Of a stretch of 64,000 bases of DNA, positions 48,301 through 60,300 are shown piece by piece. Numbering within the stretch: position 1 is the stretch's first letter; each line of letters opens with the position of its first letter. The translations under genes and the position numbers were made by a program. The notes under the pieces are model-generated. The model was not told the DNA's origin and ran no database searches. It was given only the letters and a program-made list of their open reading frames with translations. The stretch comes from Gymnothorax reevesii (Eukaryota; Chordata; Actinopteri; Anguilliformes; Muraenidae), in assembly GCA_029721435.1 (NCBI GenBank), contig CM056577.1:115256219-115320218 (forward strand), read 5' to 3'.

Positions 48301-51300
48301 CAGCTAAGGATCCCGACGCTGGAGGTGTTTCATCCTGTGCGCCTTGTTGTTGACTGGAGGAGACTTGGAATATTCCGTCAATTTAGGGATTTTTTTTAAA
48401 AAGCTCTTGGTCAAGCTGTTCTTTTAAACGTCGTTGTTTTCGTTTTTGCGCCACGCTGGCATATTTTTAGCTGCGACCAAGCAGCTCTATGAACGCTTCT
48501 GTCTGTCCGTCTGTCTGTCCGTCCGTCTGTGACACCCTTTTCACCATGTTCCTGTCGTCGTATCATCATGAAATTTTCAGGAGTTATTGACCTTCACCAA
48601 AGTGATGTCCATGCACAAGGTCGAGGTCAAAGGTCAAGTTCACAGAGGTCACAACCTTGTTTGCAGGTTTTCGCGCTGTAACTCTAGTTAGAATTCATGG
48701 ATCGCTATGAAATTTTGGAAATAGCTTCTAGGCATAGAGAAGGTGTTGCCTATTGTTTTTCAAGGTCATCCGTCAAATCCCAAGGTCACACAGGTAAAAA
48801 AAAGTGTCTATTTTGCCGATTTGACGGTTTTCGCACCTTAACTCCAGTTTAATTCAATGAATGGCTATGAAATCTTAGAACAAGCTTCTTGGTCTAGAGG
48901 AGGGGTTCCCTATTGATTTTCAAGGTCATCTGTCGAATCCCAAGGTCACACCGGTCAAAAAAGTGTTGATTTTGCCCCGATTTCACAGTTTCCGCACCGT
49001 ATCTCGAGTTTAACTTGATGAATGGCTATTAAATCTTGCAACAAGCTTCTTGGTACAGAGGAAGGGTCCCCTATTGATTTTCAAGGTCATTTGCCAATTT
49101 CGAGGTCACACTTGTACAAGAAACCACCAGTCATGGACACTAGGCCACGTGACGGATGCTAGGCCAGGTCACAGCTATTAGATCCCTCTGATCTACTTGT
49201 TAACGTTATTTGACATTTTGCTTCTATGCTGTCCCGCAAAAGCAGTGACGTCTCTCAAAGTAACTGACATGTGACCACTGCAGGTGATTGGATAGATAAG
49301 ACATCACGTCTATCCAATCAGCTGTATATTTGTGTTAAGGGCCAATACAGGTTTCTGCTTAGGTAAATTTAAAATAATTAAAAATAGTCTGGCCAATCTG
49401 GGGCCCCTGCACATGTGGGGCCGCTAGGCTGCAGCCTAGGTCAGCCTGTGCATTAATCCGCACCAGGGTCTCGGTCATATGCCCATTTCAGTCTGTCCCT
49501 TGAATCTTATATGATTTGTGTGTTCCTTGTTAGATGGTTCTGTTCAAACTTGGAAAAAAGATATATATAGTGCAAAATACATGGAGGATTTCACACGAGT
49601 GGTTGTCTCATTTAAAAGTTATGAAATGACTACATTTGGATCTGCTGTGAGCTTTAGCTTCAATTAGTTTCATCATTTTATTATGAGATGACCAAGAGTA
49701 TAAGATTGTGTTCATCACATAACTGAATGGCAGAATTAAATACAAAACAAATTTAATTTCTGTTAGCGCCTTATTTGTATTTCCCATTATATGTTAACAA
49801 TGAACTAACTCCATCATTCTGCTCCTCAGTCAGTCAGTCAGTCAGTCAGTCAGTCACAGACATTTGGATTTGAACCAGCAATGGTTGCTCAATTCACGAT
49901 CAACTCAGTAGCTAGCTAACATTAGCTTGCTAGCTTACAAATTAATGTTACATTATAGTTATCAAAAGGTACTGTGTGCACACTAGCCAGATAAATAACG
50001 TTAATTTATATATGACTGTGGCACTCAGCTAGCTTGCTGCAGTGCTACACCATACCGATTCAACTAACTTTACTTAGTTGAGCAAAACATTAGCAGCATG
50101 TCATGGAACGTGGAGCATTTTTTTCCCCCCACGCTCTCAGCCAATGAAAGAGGGATATCTACCTACTGTAATATCAAAATTATGTAATGAGTTGGGATGA
50201 ATTAAAATTTATCTCATAATTATTGTAGTTAACATCCAAAATTCAAAATATGCCATAATATACATTTTGGACCATATTGACCAGCCCTGCTGTAGAGCAC
50301 TGCAGATTAAGTGATGAAAAAAGTAAGTGTTTGTTCACATGTGTATTGTATGATGCAGTGCTCCATCCATGTGTATTGTATGATGCAGTGCTTCCTCCAG
50401 GACAATGCTCATGAATCCTCGCAAACCCCATATCCGCTGCAGGGTTGTGCCCGGTCAGCCATGGTTTTCGGGTGCAGATGGTGGAGCGGAGTGGAATAGC
50501 AGAGATCCTGGTTCTGTCCACGGCCCTGCTGGAGAACCAGCTGGAAGTGCGACTGCAGGTCCTCAAAACCCTGCAGATCCTCTCCAGCTCGTCTGGTACC
50601 TGCCGCCTGGTGATGTTAGCTTTGGTGCTGAGTGACCACAATCACTTTCCTGGAGTTTCACTGCTGATGGACTCTTGGCTCGGTGACAGAAAGCACAGTG
50701 TCAGAAGCTTCGTTTCCACTAAACAGTCCAGTTCAGTTCAGTTCAGTTCAGTTTGTTATACGTTACAGGGGTTCTTTTCATATTTCCATTGTGGAAGGTT
50801 GTAGATGATGCCAAAATAACTTTTCCAATTCATCCTGTCCTTTCATTTTTCCATGTTGAGGTACCATGTAGTATCTCTGATCCAATACTAAAAGGTGGAG
50901 ATTGAAACACTATAGCGCGTGAATTGGTCAAGAGAGAATCGTCACTCCTGCTTGACCAAGGATTTGGTTGACATGGTTATTACCATCTGGAAACAACCTT
51001 GCTTACATTTAGGAGTACTGTCCGCTGTGGAAACGCAAACCAGATTCAGGTTGTTGGTACCTGTCCGTACTGATTATGTACTGGTTCTAGGGGTACCATA
51101 CTGAAAGCTGTATGTGGAAATGTAGCTTAAGATGCAGTGGAGGTGAAAAATCCAGGTTCAGATTGAGAAAAGTCCTCTTTGTTTTGCTTTGATCGCCAGA
51201 AATGGTTAATTAGTGAAATGAGCCGGGTGGAAGAGGCACTAAAGGCCACAGTGTACTGGATAAGAAGTAGCCAAAAAGCCATCTTGCAACAAGCAAGACT

Positions 51301-54300
51301 TAGTGCTTCCTGTTCTCCTGGTGTTCTCTCTGCCCAACACCCTAGCCAACCTTTGTTGTTTGCGTTTTCTACTTCTGATACCTCCTTCTGTCTGTGATTG
51401 GTTCTTAAGTCACACGGCTGGCACGTCACCACTTAGGGTTTGAGTTCAGTCACTGCCCTCTGCCAGCATGGATTGACATAAAAACAAGTGCTGTTCTCGC
51501 CGAGCAGGCAACACATGGTGTTCCTGGACGTGTTCACTGGGGTGTTCTTTTTTTTTAATTATTTTGAAAGAAAACAATGCATAAAGAGACATTCAGAACA
51601 TGAAGAAACAACAATTAGTGATTGTGGGTGCATGAATGTGTGGGTGCATGTGTGCATGGGTGGGTGCGTGCAACAGATATAAATGGCAGGGACAAACATA
51701 ACAATTAATAATAATAATAGTAATAATAATAGTGATACTAATAAATGATAATAATAATAATGATAAAAATAGTGTTTTTTTTCTATTTTTATCACTGGGA
51801 TGTTCTTAACGTTATTTTGTCTAACACATTTTGAAATATACTGCCCGCATTAGCAAGACATTACTGTCTGACACCTGGACCTTCCACCTCTGCAAAGCTG
51901 CAGTATGATAACAACCACTGACAGAATAGCCTTTACTTTCATAGCTTTGTGAAATTTTTTGGGGGGGGTGATGTGCGTGCTAGTATTCCATATTCAAAGT
52001 TACAGTGACCACTCTTTCCCTTGATTTGGCTGCAGAGGTGAACTGCTGTAAAATACTGAAGGCCCAAGGTGCCAGAAAAATCTGCAGCCACATGACTGAG
52101 GCCGACCCGGGCGGGCAGCTGCTCTTCCGCTCCACAGAGATCCTCTGGAACCTGCTAGAGAACGGAGATAAAGAGGAGGCCACCAATCAGCTCAGTAACA
52201 TGGACTGTATTGTGTAAGTTACCTCTACATCAGGCGTGCCGCGTGTCCAATCTTATCCAGAAAGGGCCGGTGTGGGTGCTGGTTTTTGTTAGAGCCCAAC
52301 ACTAACAAACCTGATTCTACCCACTAAGGTCTCGATTGAAACCCCTGATTAGTTAATTAATGGAATCAGGTGCAGTAGCACTGCTGGCCAGGACAAAAAC
52401 CTGCACCCATACTGGCCCTTTACGTATAAGATTGGACACCCCTGCTCTACATGGTCTGTATAGTGTAAGTGCCTCTACATGGACTCCACTTTGAAAGTAC
52501 CTCTACATAGACTGTTCTGTGTAAGTACCTCTGCTTGGATTGTATTCTATAAATACCTCAAAATGGACTACTCTGTGCAAGTACCTCTACATGGTTTGCA
52601 TTGTTTACGTGTCTCTACATGGGCAGGATTTTGTTAGTACATCTACATGGACTCCCACTGTATCGGTACGTCTCCATAGTCTGCAATGTGTAAGTACCTC
52701 TGCAATGACTGAATTGAGTGAGTACCTCTTTGAAGACTGCATTTTGTATCTCCTGACTTTTTATAAATGCACGTGACAATTCGTTTTTTCAGTTCAGCTT
52801 GGCATTTTTGGCACTCAGCTTCTCGGAACAAGCTGTGTGTGAGTGCGTGTGAATAAGTCTATTCATTGATTCCTGCCCTTGTATCCCAGTTGTGAAGGTT
52901 ACCCTATTACCGCATCCTTACCTTAAGGTGCCATGTCCTTTCATTTTACAGGAGTGATTCACACTTCCCTGCATGTTTGGTCATGCACAGCCACATGTGA
53001 ATATACATGATCAGAGCCTCATATGCTTATCATTAGCAAGCATTTCACTGTTGATTGCACACCAGGGATTGATGAAAGTTTCTAGCATTTTTTTTCCGAG
53101 CCAGGAGCATCTCTGTGGATATCAACTTCCTTAAGGTCTTTACTATATTGGTTTTTCCTTAAGCTCTTTATTACTAAAATATTGAATTGTATGCGTATAC
53201 ATGAAGTTTATTCGTACTGGGAAGGCTTCCAAAGATCATGCAATGGATTTAGTTACATTTGTGCTCAACTTTAAATTACAAATAATCAGGCTAAAATTTA
53301 TTTGTTCCCAACGTGTAGCATTTCAAATGAGCAGACAGTGGAGGCATGTTTTTAGTGTGATTTATAATATCTTCAAAAGGTTTCTCACATCAGACGTATA
53401 ATATCTGTTATATTCTTCTCCAGGGCTTTGAAGGATGCTTTACTGCACCAGATTTTGAATGGGTTCCAGCAATCTCACCAGCAGCTCAGGAACGACCTGC
53501 TTGTGATATTAACTCTGATAGCGGACAATCCAAATGCTCCTCTCATTGTAAGTAAAAAGTTTTTGGCCAATGCCTGTATTGAGAATTTACAAAAATGTAT
53601 GTCACCTCTCATTTTTCATATTCGAAGGTAACACTTCTCATCTGGATAGCATTTTTTATAGAAATAGACAGTATTCTCCATGCGCTAGCATTTGTAAATT
53701 TCTCAGTTATAAATGGATCATGTTGGTTTGAATGGTTTCAACATTCCCGCCAGCTATTGCAGTTAGATTTATTTAGCTTGTGATTTCTTGAGGTTTGTTT
53801 CATTCACAGAATTGCATTGCAGATGCAGAGAGAGTAAGAATCAGAAATGCTGCAAGAATCTTTTAAATAATTTTGCTCAGTGTTCTTACCTAATTGGACA
53901 ACATTGTTGGTTTTCTTTTGACAGTCTTCTTTTTCAAGATATTCCATCATTGGTTTTTCCTGTAAAAATGAAGAACTGGATTTGCTCTATTCAATCAGCC
54001 TTGTTTATTGGGACTTTATGGGGAAAAATTACTCTCAGGGCTGCTATTCTCCGCTGGATTTCGTTCAGATCACTGAAACCAAAACACTCGGCATATGCGC
54101 TAGAGCAAATTAATCAATTTATCAAAATTTCTCATTTTCATCAGGAGAGTGGGTTGGCAAAGCAGCTCATCCTATTTGCTGTGTTCCCTGAAAGTAAGTT
54201 CCACTATTATTAAAAAATTGTCAATAAAATTGCTTCTCTCTTGTATACGGATGCCGTTGCTGGTTTTGTTACAATAGCAGTATCGTTGCATGCAGATGAA

Positions 54301-57300
54301 ACTAATGCAGATGAAACTAAGCATTTTCTTTTTCTCAGTGAAGAGCCATCACCCACTTGTTCGAAATCTCAAGCTGTCTTTTAACCTCGAAGACTTTGAG
54401 ATGAAAAGACTTCTGCTTAACATCATGGTTGTTATATCCAAGGACATAGCTTCATTGCAGGCATGTTCAGTTTTACTATTTACGATTGTTTGCATCTCTC
54501 CTTTTTTTTTTTTTTTTTAGATTTTTGGAACAAGACGGTGATTATGCTACTTGATACAAATACGTGTTGACCCTATCTCGCAGGTCCTGGTATTTGTAGT
54601 ATACTTGTTCCGATAAGATACTTACAGCAGTGTCTGTCAGCTGAGGGCTAATGCGCTCTTTTCATCAGAGTCAGTCATTAAGTAGTTTTCTGCTGAATAT
54701 CTGAAACAAATTTAAATAATAATCCAATAGAAAAAGAAGCAGTGATATCTAGCTTTAAAACCTTTACCATTCATAATGTGTATTAATACGAATATTGTCA
54801 TTGGTTCTCATAAGTGTCATATTAATTTATTTTCAAAAGCTGTTCAAAGAGGGCCAGGTTCTGCTGGCTCTTGTACAACACTTGAAGCCTTGCGAGAAAT
54901 CCGGTGTGCCGAACTGGAGCCCAACTCAGCAGGAAGAGCTGAAGCTACATGCCCTTTCTTGCCTGCTCTCCATCGCCCCCTTGCTGCCAGAGGACTACAT
55001 GAACTACCAGGGGAACACACTGCTCCTGTTGATGATTGATTTGTGTACAAAGCTAGGTTAGCACTCACGGCTCCTTGAATGCTCAGATTTATTTACACCA
55101 TTTTGTCTGTTTTTCTTGTCAGGCTCTTCCTGCAGTGTGAAAAGATCAATAAAATGTTTAGAGCTGCTTTTCAAAGCCCAGTTCACGCAAAAGAGGAAAA
55201 CCTCTTATTCATTTTCATATACTGTATGTTGCAACAGTTTCAATGGTCGGTAACGGAGAGGTATATCAGTCTGGCTCCAGTAGTGTGTATGATGCTGTGA
55301 AATTGCAGAAAGAATCTGGTGGTAAAGAAACTGAGACCTCTGCATATTCACTGCACATGAGGTAAATTGATAGTTAAATGCAGTATACCCAAAGTGAACA
55401 AACAATTTAGGCTCCTTTATCTAATTAATTAATCATGAGTTGGAAACCAATCAGGTATTTGCATACGTCATACAAAATTTTGTGAAAACAGATGGCAACT
55501 CTGGCGAGGGTGGCGGTTACCACGGAAACGAAATAACAGGTGACAGAAAGGCTCAGATGCTCGGCTGTGTGCGGCTCTTGAGTGCCATGGCATCGCTAGG
55601 GAACGAGGCCATCAACCAGGACCTCTGTGACCAAGGAGCCATCGGTCAATTACTTGGTAAATGTTTTAAACATAACATATGTGTCGAAATGTGTTTTTGA
55701 CAGTTCTAACGAGGGGTTTGTGATCACAGAGGAAAATGGTGGGTGCAGGTTTCAGTTTTAACCCTGTACTTTCACATGTCTCTCCTTATGAAGCCTGATT
55801 AAGGACTATGATTAGTTGATGTGTCATATTGCTTAGTTCAGACAAAGACCTGCACTGCCCTTGGCCCTTATCCGATTGGGGCCTGTTCTTTAGATTCACT
55901 GAGTTTAAAACTGCTCCTTAAGTCACAAATTCTCCCTTCATTGGAATAGATGCAAAAAAATTACTTCAGAATGACTGATTTTTGAATGCTTTTCTGTCTT
56001 TTTATGCAGAAACTATAATGCAGTTAGAATTACTCAATGAAGAGGATGCTTTCACTGTAGATACCATGACCAATATTCAGCAAATTCTTTCAGTTCTTTG
56101 TGAGAATGATCTTCACAGGAAGGTAAGAAGCCTTGAATATTATGCTAATTAAATGATATATGAGGGTAACGGGTTATCAGTTGAGAGGAGCTGATGACAT
56201 AATACCGTTTCAAGGAAATAATTCTGTCACAAAGATTACTAGTCACTTGTATTGTCTATGAAGTGTTTCAGTTGATGTACTGTGATGATCTCTTGGACTG
56301 AAGTTCGTAGACCTTGTGAACTACTGTCATTCAGAGCACTTTGCCTTTGGAATAGTTTTATCACTGCTGTGAGCGCATAATTAATCATTGTAAATGAGTT
56401 CATTTATCCTAAAGCGCGAATGCTTTGGACTACATATATTTACATCCAAATCACCACCTGAAATACCCAACCATATTATGTGCAATTAGATCTTTGTTAT
56501 CATGCTATATCATTGGTGGCATGCTTTGTAAAATTGGAGGTATTAACATTCTTTCTGGGCCAAAAACCAGAGATGTGAGCCGGTTTTTCAGGAAAGCCAG
56601 TTTTTCAATCATGTCACTTTGATTCTCAGTGATCTCTTTTCGCTGGCCTGAGCATATATATGAAGTTGAAATGCTGTATTAAACAGGAGCTGTTTGGTTC
56701 AGCTGGAGTAGACATGTTAACCCACTTCCTGAGGACCAGTTCCGGAAAGTTCTACAGTGGTCTGGGACATAACAAGCTAATCCTATCCACAGTGGACTGT
56801 GTCTGGTGAGCTGGTTTCACAAATAATCTGGGGAGCATTGTGTTGGATTGGTTAGTATGTTTAGTATGCCTTTCTATGCTGAGCTGCTGTTTTTTTTAAG
56901 GTCCTGCGTTGTTGGATGTGAAACGACAGAGGACATATTCTTTGAAAAGGAGGGGGTTTTTCTTCTGCTCGATCTACTTCAAGTGAGTTTCACTTCAAAG
57001 TGCGCAAGATGTCAATGGCCCTCATTTAACAAACATGCATACACCAAAAAAATTGGCGTACACCAAATCTCACGCCAGGTCTGACCAGGTGAACGCAGAT
57101 TTGATACCAACATGCAGGAACGAGGGCAGCTGTCAAAATTATTAATAATATGCAGTGATTTGGACGTCATGCTGTTGTTGCTTTTATCAGTAAAATGAAT
57201 AAATGGGCTAAATAAATGAATAAGACACCTGTTTTAAGAAATTTTTAATTTAATGGCAGACTGGAAAATAAGTTCGCGTAATTATTTCAGAAAATCAAAT

Positions 57301-60300
57301 TAATTACTTGCACGTGCACATTTACACTCGTTTTATCAACTTTTCTTTACTTTGCTGTCACTTTGACTGAGTAACCATAAGAGTACATTAACTAACTAGC
57401 TAACTACCATGATAACATTTTGACAATGGCAGATCTTCTATTGTTAGAGAAATAAGCTTCTGTCCAACTTGTGAGGAACTTTCAGCACGGAGAAGATCTC
57501 CTCCAGGAAAGTCACGAGTGGCTGCTTGTTTTGTGTGGCACCCAATAAAATATCATGGAGTAATACTAACATAAGTACAATGAAGAGTGATCTCTGCAGA
57601 CTGTATTTTAACAATTACCGTCATGCAGCTCCGATCGAGGCGGTGGGGACTCATCCGTGTCCCCACCGCCTCGTATTCTCACAATGTGTGGGGGAGTCCT
57701 GCTGCCAAGCGCTCCTCGAACGGTGACAGCTGGAGGTTTGAGTCTGATTGGCCTCCACCGATCCATGCGCTGCTGCGCCTGAGCGCAACAGCCCGTTTTT
57801 TGGTGGCGATCTTAAAATCGGACCACTTTTTTTAACCTGTTAAGTATTTGGATTGTCAATTATGTAGGCTATATAACATGAAATATCATGGACCTATAAA
57901 ATTAATTTATTAATGAATTAAATTAAACCTCTGCTGCACTCTGGTTTTCCACCCCAACGGTATTTACTACTGCAGCAGCAATAGTTTTCCAAACTGCAGC
58001 CTTCTGGGCTCCCTTTATGCCACTCGTAAGACTTCCAAATGAAATTATTTAGTTTTTCTCCTCCTCAGACATGATAATTTATATTTCCTCCTCAGTGAAG
58101 TCCTTTCTTCTTTGCCGCCTTTGGAGTGTCCATGTCGTAAAGTGGGCGGGACTATGCCTCCCGGAGCATGAATTTATAGAGGTGTATTATGTAAATTACA
58201 ATGATTGCAGCTGCCAGATTTATCAACGCCACGCCAGTTCTACACCGAAATCAGCGACGTACGCACTTTTAGTAAATCAGACATGACACCTGGTGAACGC
58301 TGATATTTACACCAAAATCTACACCAGATCCTATGCAAGTCTGATAAATGAGGGCCAATATCTTTGAAAATACAGTGCAATGAAAATCAAAGGCTTGGAA
58401 TTGCTGCAAATTTCTTTATATTTTGGTAAGATTCACTGGGTAAATAAAAATACATCAATAATGTTAAAAGTATGAGTTTTTTAAATTATTGTGGTTATTA
58501 TAATGGCCATTGTATTTTGATTCATTATTTTCAAACCAAATAGATTGGACCTCCATACTCAGAGGGACAACATATTGTTAGCCTCATAACATAATTGCCT
58601 AAGTCATCTGTTTGGCTTACTGTTATAATATCTGAAAAAAATTACAATGTGCTTGCAAAAAAATTGTGTTTTTTCTTGTTTTCCAAAAACGTTCAAATAT
58701 GACTTTGGCAACTATGCTGTTAGACTAACTATATGCAATTTTATGATTGTGGTTTGATTCATTTTCGACTGATATAGCGGCTGTTGTTTTTATAGTTTTA
58801 CATTGTTGTGTTTGATGCAGTCTGGTCCGGGAAACATTGACGGTGTGGTGCTGGGCACCCTGCTGGAGCTGTGTGATAACCCCAAAACCCCACCCCACCT
58901 CCACGCCTGGAGGGGCCCCAAGGGCCTGAGTGCGGCTTCCCTGCTGCTGCGCGTCTGGAGACAGGAGGACCGGGAGCTTTGGACGGGGCTGGAGCAGGGG
59001 CTGAGCAGTGCTGGTGGGTCCAGACCCTGAAGTGACTTTGCACTTTTATTGCAACCCTACGCTACCCCAAGCCTGACCAGCAGCACTGATGTCATGCTTC
59101 ACATGTCACTGATTTTGCAATTTTTCTTTTCATGCATGTTTCTTACGTTGTTTTATAAGTTGTATTTGTCTGAACCAGTACAGTCTGGTCCTACATCAGC
59201 AGATGTCCGTAGCTGGCTGGCTGGATTGCTGGCTGAGTGAGTGAGTGAGATAGTTACACAATTGGTCGGTTGGCTGAGTGTACTTACCCCATTGGCTGTT
59301 GCTCATTGACCATAATTTCCATGTAAAACAGAAGCGGTCCAGCGATGCACTAGATCGTGACCTTGTCTTATTGTTTAAGGTCTGAATTTTATACATTTTT
59401 TACAAGTGAAGATTATTTGCTGGCATTTGTTAGCTTTCTGGTAAGGTAAACTACAGCAGATCATTATAATTAGCCCCATCACGGAATGGAGCGGGCAATA
59501 TTTCAATAAAGCTCGTCCGCACGTCCGGATATGTAGGAAGTTTTCTCAGAAACGACTTTACCAAAATGAATTAAACTTTGTCTCTGTGTGTTACTAGTCA
59601 TGACCCTAATAGGGTTTGACAGTGGGATTTAATGGTGATGGAGAGTATTGCTGACAGTGCATTCTGGTTTAGGTTAAGTTCATTTTGCAGAACTTGTGGT
59701 AATAAATGGAAGTGGGCAAAGGATGCATTTTTATGATTATTATTAGCCAGGTTTTTGAAGAAAAAAAAAAACCTGGTTATTAAAATACCGCTGTGTCGGG
59801 CCGTCAGGGCAGCAGTCGGTTGGTCGGTTTCCACTCAATAACTTGAGAACGACTTGAGATTTGTTTTTGCAAATTTGGATATTTACATATTATGTGAGGA
59901 GACAATGTTTCCTTTCGAAATCTGGTGTGATGTGATTCATAATTTGACCACCAGGGGGCTTTCTCTGAAAAATGAAAAATGGCCATAAGTTCCTTTGCAC
60001 TGTGCTAGGACGCTCAAATTTTTATGGGAGGTGCGTAGGGTGACTCTATTACATCAGACGGATTTTTGATTTGACCTACTTTTGACCATTTTCTTGGTCA
60101 AATGGCGTCAGGTCTGCCCTTCGTTGAAAAAGGCTGCAAGTTTTCTTAGTTTTCAACCTAGAGAGCTGTAACTTGGTATGAATATGTGTCTTGGTGATAC
60201 GAACTTGCAAGCCAAATATTACCATCCTGTGATTCATATTTTGGCCACTTGGGGGCTTTTTGTGAAAAAATAAAAATGGCCAAAAGTTCCTTAAGCATTG

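Noticed and set aside
52445..52757. CRISPR-like array
   Set aside because: Units are directly adjacent without unique spacers, the genome is eukaryotic, and the unit derives from the neighbouring exon.
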